A stretch of 64,000 nucleotides of DNA from Maribacter algarum (ex Zhang et al. 2020) (GTDB lineage Bacteria > Bacteroidota > Bacteroidia > Flavobacteriales > Flavobacteriaceae): contig NZ_VATY01000005.1 in NCBI RefSeq assembly GCF_005885635.1, positions 124,001-188,000 of the forward strand, read 5' to 3'. The notes below the pieces were generated by a model, which saw only the letters and a list, made by a program, of their open reading frames with translations, did not search any database and was not told the DNA's origin. Positions 7,645 through 16,641 of this stretch are shown here, one piece after another. Numbering within the stretch: the stretch's first letter is position 1; the number at the start of each line of letters is the position of its first letter. A program made the translations under genes and the position numbers.

Positions 7645-8046
7645 ATGAGTACCTATAAAGAGAAGCTAAGTATTCTTTCTGAAATGATTGCTTTTGCAAA
7701 AGTTGATAATTTGGTAAAAGATCCAGAGTATAATTTTCTACTGAATGTTTCAAAGCAATTGGGTGTGGAGCGTGAAGTCTTTGATGGTCTTTTCGAAAAG
7801 GAAAGTGAACATCTAATTCCTAAAACCGAAGCTGAACGTATCCTACAGTTTCATAGATTGGTTTTATTAATGAATGTTGACCAAGTTCAAGAGGAGCTTG
7901 AAATTAGACGTTTACATGATATGGGACTGGGCATGGGCTTGCCACCATCTGCAATTGACCAGGTACTTTCTGTTATGCATAAGTATCCTAACAATGTGGT
8001 TCCACCTGAGGTGTTAATCGATATTTTTAAAGCGCATTATAACTAG
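7645..8046 (+). CDS. TerB-like small helical protein
   Basis: A 133-residue acidic, all-helical protein starting MSTYKEKLSILSEMIAFAK. The pattern of helices and the positions of acidic residues resemble the TerB/TerB-like family, so a metal or membrane-stress link is possible but only inferred. The frame is open upstream to 7570, but the added 25 residues (a hydrophobic ILSHFLVILKK stretch) are not expected in this family and would sit in the promoter region. Homologues in flavobacterial genomes have sometimes been labelled as an excinuclease subunit; nothing in the sequence supports that. It is transcribed alone, convergent with the P1 peptidase. Confidence 0.7.
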   Translation: MSTYKEKLSILSEMIAFAKVDNLVKDPEYNFLLNVSKQLGVEREVFDGLFEKESEHLIPKTEAERILQFHRLVLLMNVDQVQEELEIRRLHDMGLGMGLPPSAIDQVLSVMHKYPNNVVPPEVLIDIFKAHYN

Positions 8047-8094
8047 AGTTAGGGCTCTTCAGTCTTTGTAATTAGTCTCTTAAAAAGTCTTTCT

Positions 8095-9228
8095 CTATTC
8101 TTTTTCTACAATCTGGTTATAGTCTTGCATGATTTTTAAGATTTTTTCCATAGGAATGGCCTTTATCTCATGACCATCTCTACCCTTCATGTCTTTCGCG
8201 GCAAACAATGCATTCAATATAGCCTCTTCTGTAGCTTCAATAGTGGCAAGAAAAAGAGGCGTCATCGCTCCATTTTTCAATACCTTTTTTTCTTCAAATA
8301 TCGATTTGTTTTGATAGGAGATTCTATTTTCTTCGGCTGTAGAAACAGCAATCACATAATCACCACTACCATTAGATGCAACGCCACCGGTTTTTGCTAA
8401 GCCCATAATTGCTCTTTTCGCCAATCGTTCTAAGTTTCTTGCATCCAAGGGCGCATCGGTCATTACAACTATCATACAGGAGCCGTCAACGTCGTAGGTG
8501 TACTGCCTTGGGTAATTGTCCAGTTCTTTTGCTATAGGTACACCATTTAGCTCAAAAACACCTCCGAAGTTGGTCTGAACCAAAACGCCTACTGTATAAC
8601 CGCCAAAGGACTTGGGCACAATTCGCGAAGCTGTTCCAATCCCTCCCTTATATTGAAAGCATATGGTGCCTGTGCCTGCGCCTACATTTCCTTCTTCGAT
8701 TACACCACCCTTTGCATTTTTTATTGCTGTTAATACGTGTTCTTCTTTGATGTGTCTTCCTCGTATGTCATTCAGCCAACCATCATTTGTTTCTCCTACT
8801 ACGGAATTTACAGACCGTACTTCCGAATTTTCCTTTTGTGCCAAAGTGTAGCTGATAAGTGCGTTGGAGGCTACAGGCACACTTAGGGTATTGGTGAGAA
8901 TAATGGGGGTTTCTATATTTCCCAATTCTTTAACTTGACTATACCCAGCCAGTTTGCCAAAACCATTTCCCAAATAGATAGCCGCTGGTACTTTTGATTG
9001 GAAAATGTTGCCAGAATGGGGTAAGATGGCCGTAACTCCAGTTCTGACGCTATCTCCCGCAATTAAAGTTGTATGCCCCACTTTAACGCCTTCAACATCA
9101 GTAATGGAATTGTTTACTCCAGTTTTTAAAATTCCGATTTCAATTCCGTAATCGCGCACTCTTTTGTTTTGAGCAATCAAGTTGAACTGAACACTTAAAA
9201 GAATAAGAAGCAAGAACTGGTTTTTCAT
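8095..9228 (-). CDS. Secreted P1 family peptidase (DmpA/BapA-like aminopeptidase)
   Basis: A 377-residue member of the P1 family of self-processing N-terminal-nucleophile hydrolases (L-aminopeptidase D-Ala-esterase/amidase, beta-peptidyl aminopeptidase). After a signal peptide ending at about NLIAQ, the family start RVRDYGIEIGILKTG is visible, then GVKVGHTTL. The conserved region before the processing site is ASNGSGDYVIAVST at about residues 282-295, and MTDAPLDARNLERLAKRA precedes it. The precursor cleaves itself within this conserved region to free the catalytic Ser or Thr. Periplasmic turnover of D-amino-acid or beta-amino peptides is the likely role. No operon partner. Confidence 0.92.
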   Translation of the reverse strand: MKNQFLLLILLSVQFNLIAQNKRVRDYGIEIGILKTGVNNSITDVEGVKVGHTTLIAGDSVRTGVTAILPHSGNIFQSKVPAAIYLGNGFGKLAGYSQVKELGNIETPIILTNTLSVPVASNALISYTLAQKENSEVRSVNSVVGETNDGWLNDIRGRHIKEEHVLTAIKNAKGGVIEEGNVGAGTGTICFQYKGGIGTASRIVPKSFGGYTVGVLVQTNFGGVFELNGVPIAKELDNYPRQYTYDVDGSCMIVVMTDAPLDARNLERLAKRAIMGLAKTGGVASNGSGDYVIAVSTAEENRISYQNKSIFEEKKVLKNGAMTPLFLATIEATEEAILNALFAAKDMKGRDGHEIKAIPMEKILKIMQDYNQIVEKE

Positions 9229-9274
9229 AAAACAACAGATATTGATTTTTTTGGCGGTGTATTTTGTTAAAAAA

Positions 9275-9321
9275 ATGTCAAAGTGTCACTAAAAGATAGT
9301 GATTTTATGTCAAAACGACAT
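9275..9321 (+). promoter_or_regulatory. Repeat-rich control region upstream of hsp20
   Basis: ATGTCAAA occurs at 9275-9282 and again at 9307-9314. TCACT/AGTGA form an inverted repeat at 9286-9302, and ATGTC-AAAAC-GACAT a perfect one at 9307-9321. The cluster lies 72-118 bases before the Hsp20 ATG, where a heat-shock operator would be expected. The binding factor is unknown. Confidence 0.45.
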
Positions 9322-9392
9322 GAAATTGGTGTTGGTATGTATTTTGACTTTAGGTGATTGATTAAAAATTAAACTATTTAAAAATACATATT

Positions 9393-9818
9393 ATGAGCGT
9401 AGTAAAAAGAAATAATTCGGTCTTTCCAGCATTGATGAATGAACTGTTCAAGCCAGATTGGTTTGGAGGTTTAGAATCTGCAACAAGTTACTTGCCTGCT
9501 GTTAACATTAAGGATAATGAAACTGAATTTGAATTAGAACTTTCTGTTCCCGGAAGAAAGAAAGAGGATTTCAATATTGAAATCGACGAAGATGTTCTTA
9601 CGGTTTCGTCTGAAGTAAGAACCGATGAAGAAAAGAAAACGGAAAACTTCACAAGAAAAGAATTCACCTTCAGCTCCTTTAAAAGGTCTTTCACTTTGCC
9701 CGAAACAGTTGACACTGAAAAAATCGAAGCAAATTATGAAAACGGGATTTTGAGTTTTGTGCTTCCAAAGAAAGAGGAAGCATTGCCAAAACCTAAAAGA
9801 CTGATTGAGTTGTCGTAA
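9393..9818 (+). CDS. Hsp20/alpha-crystallin small heat-shock protein
   Basis: A 141-residue small heat-shock chaperone that holds unfolding proteins in the cytoplasm without ATP. The alpha-crystallin domain runs from about residue 35 (PAVNIKDNETEFELELSVPG in outline) to about 128. The signature ENGILSFVLPK at about 114-125 corresponds to the family motif NGVLxxxxPK. A short C-terminal tail carries KPKRLIELS, where an I-x-I/V-like element docks in oligomers. The length is normal. Repeats in the upstream 120 bases suggest dedicated control. Confidence 0.95.
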   Translation: MSVVKRNNSVFPALMNELFKPDWFGGLESATSYLPAVNIKDNETEFELELSVPGRKKEDFNIEIDEDVLTVSSEVRTDEEKKTENFTRKEFTFSSFKRSFTLPETVDTEKIEANYENGILSFVLPKKEEALPKPKRLIELS

Positions 9819-9888
9819 GAAATAAAAGTATTGTGGACAGTCCGTTTCTTCGGACTTTCATGATGGTTGGTTTAGTTGGTTAGTTGGG

Positions 9889-9925
9889 AAGCGTCTCTAT
9901 TGCAAAATAGGGGCGCTTTCTTTAT
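9889..9925. terminator. Terminator between hsp20 and the M20 peptidase gene
   Basis: AAGCGTCTCTATT and AATAGGGGCGCTT form a 13-bp stem (two G-U pairs) around GCAA, followed by TTCTTT. It lies at the meeting point of two convergent genes and touches the stop codon of the M20 gene. Confidence 0.75.
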
Positions 9926-11493
9926 TCAATGGGTTCATCTAAAATTGCCAAGCAGGTAATAATACCTTCTAAAAAATTTCCTATTCTCAAATTTTCATTG
10001 GGGCTATGGATATTGTTGTCAGGATTTGGAATGCGTATGGAAACTGCTGGGATGCTAAGTGTTGCTATGAATGGTGCGATTGGCTGTGAGCCACCAGTCG
10101 TACGCATCTTGATATAATTTTCACCAAATACTTTTTGCATTGCTTTTTCCAAATACTTACCTATTTGCGAATCCATGTCCGTTCGAAAGGGTTTCGAGCC
10201 TAAGCGGTATTTAAACGAAGCCAATTTCGGATAGGTTTTACGCTCTTTTTCCGAGGGAATGGAATCTACTAAATGATAGCCTTGGTCTTTGATGTGTTGT
10301 TTTAGGGACTGCATCAGTTTTTCGCCATCCGATTCGGGCACAAGACGCATATCTATTTCGGTAATCACTTCGGAGGGAATGATGGTTCTGACCTCGTCGC
10401 CAACCCAAGCAGCATTTAGCCCTCTTATGTTTAGGGATGGGTATTGCAGTGCCTCTTGATACGTTTCTCCAACATTGTCTTGGCGAGCAATTCCCAAGCG
10501 TTGTTTTATGCTATCCAAGTTCTCAGGAACATCATTGAGTAGTGTCTTTTCTTTTCCTGATAATTCAATACCTTCATAAAAACCCTTAAGTGCAACCCTT
10601 CCATTTTCATCTTTCAGACTACTTAATAGTCTTGATGTCTCGAAGACGGGATTTGGTGCAAAATTGCCATACTGACCACTGTGAAGGTGGTATCTGGGTC
10701 CAAAAACCTTTAAAGTGGCCGTAGCGATGCCCCTAGCACCAAATGTTAGTGTGGGTAGATTTGAGAGGTGTCTTGTGCCATCCATGATGAAAAGCATATC
10801 TGCATTCAGAAGTTGCCTGTTTGCTATAACAGCTTTTGGTAGGGAAGGGGAGCCCATCTCTTCTTGAAAATCCATAATGACTTTTATGTTGAAGGCCGGA
10901 TTTATTTTTTTAGCCTGAAGAATTTGCAATGCAGAAATCAAAGACATCGCAGGTCCTTTTGAATCCGAAGCTGACCTTGCAAAAATCCGCCAGTCCGGAT
11001 TATACTCTTTTTGTAATAATTGTGAGTCAATAATTTTCCAATTCTTATCATCATCTTTTTCCTTCAAAACAGGTAGGAATGGATTTTGCTGATTCCATTT
11101 TGAAGAGTCCACTGGTTGACCATCAATTTGCAAATAGAACAAAATTGTTTTTAAATTTTTATTAACTTTTTTTTCGGCCAAGAGCAGGGGAGCACCTTCT
11201 GTTTTTATCACCCGTCTTTCAAATTTTAAATTTGAAAAAACCGAGTCACACCAGCTAAAATTTTGTTCGATTTCATTTTCAAAATGGCCATCATTTTGTA
11301 ACTTTAAAAATGACATTAAATCAAAAATTGCGGTCGGAAATTTTTCTTCAGCAGCGATATTGATTTTTTTTTGGGATAATTTTTGGGCTGAGGAATATTG
11401 CGAAAAGAACAGGCTAAAAATAATTGCGTAAAACGGAAACGATTTTTTGGATAATAAACTACTGAACGATACTGATTTTGTTGAAAATCTCAT
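9922..11493 (-). CDS. Secreted M20 family metallopeptidase with altered first metal ligand
   Basis: A 523-residue exported dizinc amidohydrolase of the ArgE/DapE/CPG2 family, with a hydrophobic signal at about residues 18-36. Key family residues seen are Asp177 in SASDSKGP (bridging ligand), Glu211-Glu212 in DFQEEMG (base and ligand), Asp238 in IMDGTRH and His496 in NNIHSPNEN. The first ligand motif is different: YLQIDGQPVD at residues 120-129 stands where YGHxDVQPVD is usual, so Gln122 replaces the zinc-binding His while Asp124 is kept. The dimerisation domain lies at about 260-400. It is likely a periplasmic peptidase; the substrate and the effect of Gln122 are unknown. Confidence 0.85.
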   Translation of the reverse strand: MRFSTKSVSFSSLLSKKSFPFYAIIFSLFFSQYSSAQKLSQKKINIAAEEKFPTAIFDLMSFLKLQNDGHFENEIEQNFSWCDSVFSNLKFERRVIKTEGAPLLLAEKKVNKNLKTILFYLQIDGQPVDSSKWNQQNPFLPVLKEKDDDKNWKIIDSQLLQKEYNPDWRIFARSASDSKGPAMSLISALQILQAKKINPAFNIKVIMDFQEEMGSPSLPKAVIANRQLLNADMLFIMDGTRHLSNLPTLTFGARGIATATLKVFGPRYHLHSGQYGNFAPNPVFETSRLLSSLKDENGRVALKGFYEGIELSGKEKTLLNDVPENLDSIKQRLGIARQDNVGETYQEALQYPSLNIRGLNAAWVGDEVRTIIPSEVITEIDMRLVPESDGEKLMQSLKQHIKDQGYHLVDSIPSEKERKTYPKLASFKYRLGSKPFRTDMDSQIGKYLEKAMQKVFGENYIKMRTTGGSQPIAPFIATLSIPAVSIRIPNPDNNIHSPNENLRIGNFLEGIITCLAILDEPIE

Positions 11494-11633
11494 TGATATG
11501 TGATTTTAGACTTGTCTAAAAAGTGAATTTAAATAACTTAAAACCAGTTATATGAATCATTTTATTTAAAATATTACTATAGGATTCTATAAAAATGAAG
11601 AATTTATAGAAATTTACACTTTTTTTTACAAAA

Positions 11634-13622
11634 TCACTCCTTCTCTTGCAACATTTTTATTTCGTCACGGAGCTTTGCGGCTTGCATAAAATCTAGTTCT
11701 TTGGCAGCTTTTTCCATAGATTTTCTTTTCTCTCGAATCAATTTTTCGATTTGTTCTTTGGTCAAATAGTCCATGTCTGGTTCGGCTGCACGCATCTCCT
11801 CTTTTTCAAAATGGTAGGTAGAAACTGAGTTTTTCGCAAGGGCACTATCCAAGCTTTTGTTTAGTGATTTTGGAGTGATATTGTGTTCTGTATTGTAGGC
11901 TATTTGTTTCTCTCTTCTATAGGTAGTTTCATCAATTGTCTTCTGCATACTAGCCGTAATTTTGTCCGCGTACATGATGGCTTTTCCATTCAAATGTCTT
12001 GCAGCTCTTCCTACAGTTTGTGTCAAAGAACGGTTGCTTCTTAAGAAACCTTCTTTGTCCGCATCTAGTATGGCAACCAAAGAAACTTCTGGTAAATCTA
12101 GTCCTTCTCTTAACAGATTCACTCCTATTAGCACATCAAAAATACCCTTTCGTAGGTCTTGCATAATCTCAACACGTTCCAAAGTATCCACATCGCTATG
12201 GATATATCTACATCGGATATTAATACGAGCAAGGTATTTTGCCAACTCTTCCGCCATACGTTTTGTAAGCGTTGTTACTAATGTTCTTTCATCCTTTTCA
12301 ACCCGTTGTTGTATCTCCTCAACCAAATCATCAATCTGGTTTAAACTGGGCCTGACCTCTATAATGGGGTCTAAAAGGCCTGTTGGGCGAATGATTTGTT
12401 CTGCAAACACGCCTTCACTTAGTTTCATTTCGTAATCGGCAGGAGTCGCACTAACGTAAATCACTTGATTCTGTAATGCCTCAAATTCTTCAAACTTCAA
12501 AGGCCTATTGTCCATTGCCGCAGGTAATCTGAAACCATAGTCTACCAAATTCACTTTTCGTGATCTATCCCCTCCATACATTGCATGTACTTGGGGTATT
12601 GTTACATGACTTTCATCAATCACCATTAAATAGTCATCCGGAAAATAGTCTAGAAGACAGAATGGTCGTGTTCCGGGGTCTCTTCCGTCCAGATACCTTG
12701 AATAGTTCTCAATTCCCGAACAGTAGCCCAATTCGCGTATCATTTCCAAATCGAAATTGGTTCGTTCCTCCAAACGTTTAGCTTCTAGAGGTTTAGCGAT
12801 GTCCTTGAAATAATCAATTTGTTTTACTAAATCTTCCTGTATTTGGTGAATGGCATTTTGAAGAATATCCGGTGAAGTAACAAACATATTTGCCGGATAG
12901 ATATTCAGATTTTCATAGACTTCTATGACATTATTATTGAAGGGGTCGAAAGCTTCTATTTCTTCTACTTCATCCCCAAAAAAGTGAATTCTAAAGGCAT
13001 TATCGGCGTAACTTGGAAATACATCTACAACATCTCCTTTAACCCTAAAATTCCCGTTTCGAAAATCTGCTGTTGTGCGAGAATATAAACTTTGCACCAA
13101 TTGATGTAGAAATTTGGTGCGTGCAATGACCTGGTCTTTCTTAATGTTGATGACATTCTTCTGAAATTCAACTGGGTTCCCAATACCATACAAACATGAA
13201 ACTGACGCAATAACAATAACATCCCTTCTACCCGAGAGAAGTGAGGATGTAGTGCTTAAACGGAGTTTCTCAATATCTTCATTAATGGAAAGATCTTTCT
13301 CAATATAAAGTCCAGAAGTGGGAATAAAGGCTTCTGGTTGATAGTAGTCATAGTAAGAAACAAAATATTCCACCGCATTCCCTGGAAAAAATTGTTTGAA
13401 CTCCGAGTATAGTTGTGCGGCTAAGGTTTTGTTATGAGCTAAAACAAGAGTAGGTCGTTGGACTTCTTCAATCAAATTGGCAACTGTAAATGTCTTTCCC
13501 GAACCAGTTACACCTAAAAGGGTTTGATATTTCTCTTTCCCCTCAATTCCATCAACCAATTGTTTGATGGCTTGGGGTTGGTCTCCTGTTGGTTTGAACT
13601 CTGATACTACCTTAAATTTCAT
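11634..13622 (-). CDS. uvrB: Excinuclease ABC subunit B
   Basis: The damage-verifying helicase-like subunit of nucleotide excision repair, loaded on DNA by UvrA and cut with UvrC. Its 662 residues match the usual length. Visible are Walker A LLGVTGSGKT (about 35-44), the DNA-gripping beta-hairpin region YYDYYQPEAFIPTSG (about 92-106), the DESH helicase motif VIDESHVTIPQ (about 336), helicase motifs V and VI (LLREGLDLPEVSLV and QTVGRAARH), and the C-terminal UVR coiled coil that binds UvrC (about 622-660). Neither uvrA nor uvrC is nearby. The sequence appears intact. Confidence 0.98.
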   Translation of the reverse strand: MKFKVVSEFKPTGDQPQAIKQLVDGIEGKEKYQTLLGVTGSGKTFTVANLIEEVQRPTLVLAHNKTLAAQLYSEFKQFFPGNAVEYFVSYYDYYQPEAFIPTSGLYIEKDLSINEDIEKLRLSTTSSLLSGRRDVIVIASVSCLYGIGNPVEFQKNVINIKKDQVIARTKFLHQLVQSLYSRTTADFRNGNFRVKGDVVDVFPSYADNAFRIHFFGDEVEEIEAFDPFNNNVIEVYENLNIYPANMFVTSPDILQNAIHQIQEDLVKQIDYFKDIAKPLEAKRLEERTNFDLEMIRELGYCSGIENYSRYLDGRDPGTRPFCLLDYFPDDYLMVIDESHVTIPQVHAMYGGDRSRKVNLVDYGFRLPAAMDNRPLKFEEFEALQNQVIYVSATPADYEMKLSEGVFAEQIIRPTGLLDPIIEVRPSLNQIDDLVEEIQQRVEKDERTLVTTLTKRMAEELAKYLARINIRCRYIHSDVDTLERVEIMQDLRKGIFDVLIGVNLLREGLDLPEVSLVAILDADKEGFLRSNRSLTQTVGRAARHLNGKAIMYADKITASMQKTIDETTYRREKQIAYNTEHNITPKSLNKSLDSALAKNSVSTYHFEKEEMRAAEPDMDYLTKEQIEKLIREKRKSMEKAAKELDFMQAAKLRDEIKMLQEKE

Positions 13623-13711
13623 CTTTTAAAAATACAAAAGCAGAAGTGTTTTTAGCCATGAAATATTTAGAATTTCTGAAGAATTCAATTCTTGAATTAC
13701 AATAGGGTGAA

Positions 13712-15166
13712 TTATCTTTTTAGCGAGAAGTGACCTATCATTTTTTGCTGATTGGTTGAAACCACCTTGAACCAATAATCAGAAGAGGGCAACTGTTTAC
13801 CATTAAAATTGCCGTTCCACCCTCTAGAGTTCGGGTCAAGCTCTAATAATAAATTTCCATATCTATCAAAAATTGAAATACTTCCTTTTAAAACCTCCAA
13901 TACATCGGAGATTTCTGGTGGAGGTACAAATTGCCAATAATCATTTATGCCATCACCGTTTGGGGTGAAGAAATTTGGAAAATCTTCGGGTTTCAATCCT
14001 CTTTCTATTAGTCTTGAAACTATACCACATCCGTTTTTATCCCTAACAAAGACTGTATGTGGCCCTTCAGGTACATTTACAAAAACCGGGTCATCTTGAT
14101 ACTCTCCTTCAGAATCATCAAGGGCATATTCATATTCTCCCAGGCCTACTGCATTTACCGTAACCTCCTTACCTGCGGTGAGTTTTCGTATACCTATGGA
14201 TTCAATAGTAGCCACTTCTGAGGCAACAACGTTAAAATTATTGGCACTTACACACTCCAAATTAACTCCGGATTTCGTGATTATATTATAAGATTCAAGT
14301 ATATAATTACCTACCTCGTTAATTTGATAGTTTCGGTTTTGAGAAAGAAGAGTTTCGTTATTTCCTTCGACGCGATACCAACGGAAACCATCGGCCTGAC
14401 CTTCCGGAGAAACCATAATTTGGCCACTATCTACACATTTGGTATATCTATTCGGGAGCTCTATTTCGGGTCTAGATGAAGTTACTTCTCCCGTTACGCT
14501 ATCCGTTTGCTCGCAGGGGTCGTCTACCTCACCTGTAAAAAAGCTCTCTTCAGTACACGGGGCCATATTACCATTTTCGTTTTCTGGACGTACGGTAACA
14601 TAAATGCGTAAATCTTGTGGTAAACTCATTGGAGGGTCATAGGATAGTACATTGCCAACATTCACCTCATTCAGAATATCAGTCCCACCTTCGGATGTGC
14701 CAATGGATACAACATAGCTGGTAGCCGTTGGCGCGTATGCCCATATAATGTCTGTCACTGCAGTAACATTAGTTGCATTGTTATCAGGTGCTATTAAAAT
14801 AGTGCAGGGTGGAGGAGTAGTAACATCCATCGTGTTAAATATAATACCACCACAAGCCACGGGCTGAGCTGTAGCATCTATAATACTGAGTGTTGCAAAG
14901 ATTCGCGTATTTTCTGGTAGACCTACTGGTGCTTTATACGAGTTTATTATTCCAGTGGGTTCACGGTTGAGAAGTTCTGTTCCACCAGGGGTAGTACCCA
15001 AGGAAAGTAGATATCCGTTTATGCCTGTTACCTCTGTCCAAGTAATAGTTGCATCAACTGGAATATCCGTTTCACCATCTGCGGGGTAGTTTATGGCAGG
15101 ACACTGTTGTCCGTAGATATTAGATCCTACAGCTACAATTATCACAAGAAGTAATTTCCTTATCAT
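13712..15166 (-). CDS. T9SS type B cargo protein with two Ig/FN3-like modules
   Basis: A 484-residue secreted protein and the last gene of a six-gene array. In order: signal peptide ending at about IYGQ; two modules of about 95 residues (about 21-115 and 116-215), each opening with a Cys and P-x-(D/N)-x-A/E and containing ISLGTTPGGT or VSIGTSEGGT; an Ig/PKD-like segment with FRWYR; a short domain ending VRDKNGCGIV; and the type B sorting domain (about 392-484) with FFTPNGDGINDYWQF, ISIFDRYGNLL, GWNGNFNG, SSDYWFKV and GHFSLKR. The sorting domain directs export through T9SS, usually with a PorP/SprF partner. It is likely a surface or released adhesive protein; the ligand is unknown. Confidence 0.92.
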   Translation of the reverse strand: MIRKLLLVIIVAVGSNIYGQQCPAINYPADGETDIPVDATITWTEVTGINGYLLSLGTTPGGTELLNREPTGIINSYKAPVGLPENTRIFATLSIIDATAQPVACGGIIFNTMDVTTPPPCTILIAPDNNATNVTAVTDIIWAYAPTATSYVVSIGTSEGGTDILNEVNVGNVLSYDPPMSLPQDLRIYVTVRPENENGNMAPCTEESFFTGEVDDPCEQTDSVTGEVTSSRPEIELPNRYTKCVDSGQIMVSPEGQADGFRWYRVEGNNETLLSQNRNYQINEVGNYILESYNIITKSGVNLECVSANNFNVVASEVATIESIGIRKLTAGKEVTVNAVGLGEYEYALDDSEGEYQDDPVFVNVPEGPHTVFVRDKNGCGIVSRLIERGLKPEDFPNFFTPNGDGINDYWQFVPPPEISDVLEVLKGSISIFDRYGNLLLELDPNSRGWNGNFNGKQLPSSDYWFKVVSTNQQKMIGHFSLKR

Positions 15167-15177
15167 AAAGCAAACTT

Positions 15178-16629
15178 CTATCGTTTCAACGTAAAATGAC
15201 CGAGTATTTTTCGTCTATTGAAGGTAATAGCTTTAAACCAATAGTCTGAAGCCGGTAAGGGTTGACCATTGAAATTTCCACTCCAGCCTTTGGATTCTGG
15301 GTCTACCTGGGCCATTAAGTTACCATACCGATCATAAACCCAAATAGTTTCTACACTATTTTCGCGGGTATCCCCTGGCGGGACAAATTGCCAAAAGTCG
15401 TTTATACCATCTCCATTTGGAGTAAAAAATTGCGGGAAGTCCTTAGCGGAAAGGTTTCGTTCTACGGATCTTTGCACAATACCACAACCGTTTTTGTCCC
15501 TCACATAGGCGGTATGTTCTCCTACCGGAATCCTATTAAATATGGGGGAATCTTGATATGGTCCTTCAATGTTATCCAAGGCAAATTCATAATTTCCTGA
15601 CCCGCTAACTTGTATTTCTATATCCAAACCGGTGGATTCTCGTGAGACTAGAATTGCATTGATTTGAGCTTGCTCTGACGGAACTACTTCAAACTCTTTA
15701 ACACTTGCACATTCGATGGTAGCACCGGACTGTATGACAGTATTATAGGCTTCGTATCTATATTTTCCGAACCCCTCAATCGACACTTCAGTGGTTTCGG
15801 AAAGAAGGGTTTCTGTCCCGTCATTATTTAACCGATACCAACGAAACCCTCTTGCCCTATCATTACTTTTCAATACTTCAAAATCATCACCAGGACAAAC
15901 ACCAATTTGATCTGGAAAATCAATTTCAGGGGAGAGTTTTATGGTAGACCCTGATACAGAATCGTAATATAAGAGACAATCGACAGTTGGTACACCTGTA
16001 GTGAAACTTTCAACTGAACAGCTTCCGGCGTCACCATTTTCATTATAGGGAACTACGCTGACAAAAATTTCTTGATCGAGAGGTAATTCTTCTGGTGGGT
16101 TATATGACAAAACGTTGCCTACATTAATATTATCAGTGATATCTGAGCCCCCAGAGGAGGTTCCTATACTTATTCTATACCCTGTGGCGGTTGGAGCATA
16201 TGCCCAGGTAATTTTACTATTTACATCTATGCTTACAGCATTATTGATAGGTTCTGCTAAATCAGTGCATAGAGGTGCTTTTGTAACATCGACGGTTGTG
16301 AAAATCTCACCAGGACAGAGAATGATTTGTTGTCCTTCTAAAAACATCTCAATGGTAACATAGATAATAGTATCATCTGGCAAACCTACCTCAGGCGTAA
16401 ATGAATTAGTTAAACCTGCTGAACGCCGATTTAAGATTTCCGTACCACCTGGTGTTGTGCCCAGTGAAATGAGGTAGCCAACGATTCCATCAACAGAGTT
16501 CCAGGTAATTGTTGTATTCACTGGAACTTCTATTGATCCGTTTACCGGATTCGTAATTCTTGGACATTCTTGTGCTTCGGACGCAAATCCGAACAAAAGA
16601 AATAAAACAAGTATTACTATCTTCTTCAT
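15178..16629 (-). CDS. T9SS type B cargo protein, paralogue with two modules
   Basis: A 483-residue protein laid out exactly like its downstream neighbour (11 bases away): signal peptide ending SEAQ; two ~95-residue modules (LISLGTTPGGTEI and RISIGTSSGGSDI); an Ig/PKD-like segment with FRWYRLNNDG; a domain ending VRDKNGCGIVQ; and a type B sorting domain with FFTPNGDGINDFWQF, IWVYDRYGNLM, PASDYWFKA and GHFTLKR. Sequence similarity to the neighbours runs the whole length, so these genes arose by tandem duplication. Cysteines at the start and end of each module probably pair. Surface exposure is expected from the sorting domain; binding target not known. Confidence 0.92.
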   Translation of the reverse strand: MKKIVILVLFLLFGFASEAQECPRITNPVNGSIEVPVNTTITWNSVDGIVGYLISLGTTPGGTEILNRRSAGLTNSFTPEVGLPDDTIIYVTIEMFLEGQQIILCPGEIFTTVDVTKAPLCTDLAEPINNAVSIDVNSKITWAYAPTATGYRISIGTSSGGSDITDNINVGNVLSYNPPEELPLDQEIFVSVVPYNENGDAGSCSVESFTTGVPTVDCLLYYDSVSGSTIKLSPEIDFPDQIGVCPGDDFEVLKSNDRARGFRWYRLNNDGTETLLSETTEVSIEGFGKYRYEAYNTVIQSGATIECASVKEFEVVPSEQAQINAILVSRESTGLDIEIQVSGSGNYEFALDNIEGPYQDSPIFNRIPVGEHTAYVRDKNGCGIVQRSVERNLSAKDFPQFFTPNGDGINDFWQFVPPGDTRENSVETIWVYDRYGNLMAQVDPESKGWSGNFNGQPLPASDYWFKAITFNRRKILGHFTLKR

Positions 16630-16641
16630 GAGATACGAACG

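Noticed and set aside
7645-8046. Excinuclease subunit label for the small helical protein
   Set aside because: No ATPase, UVR or DNA-binding motif; it looks TerB-like. The true UvrB is at 11634-13622.
13623-13711. Terminator after the cargo array (AATTC repeats)
   Set aside because: The GAATTC-rich inverted repeats leave almost no loop and no T-run follows.
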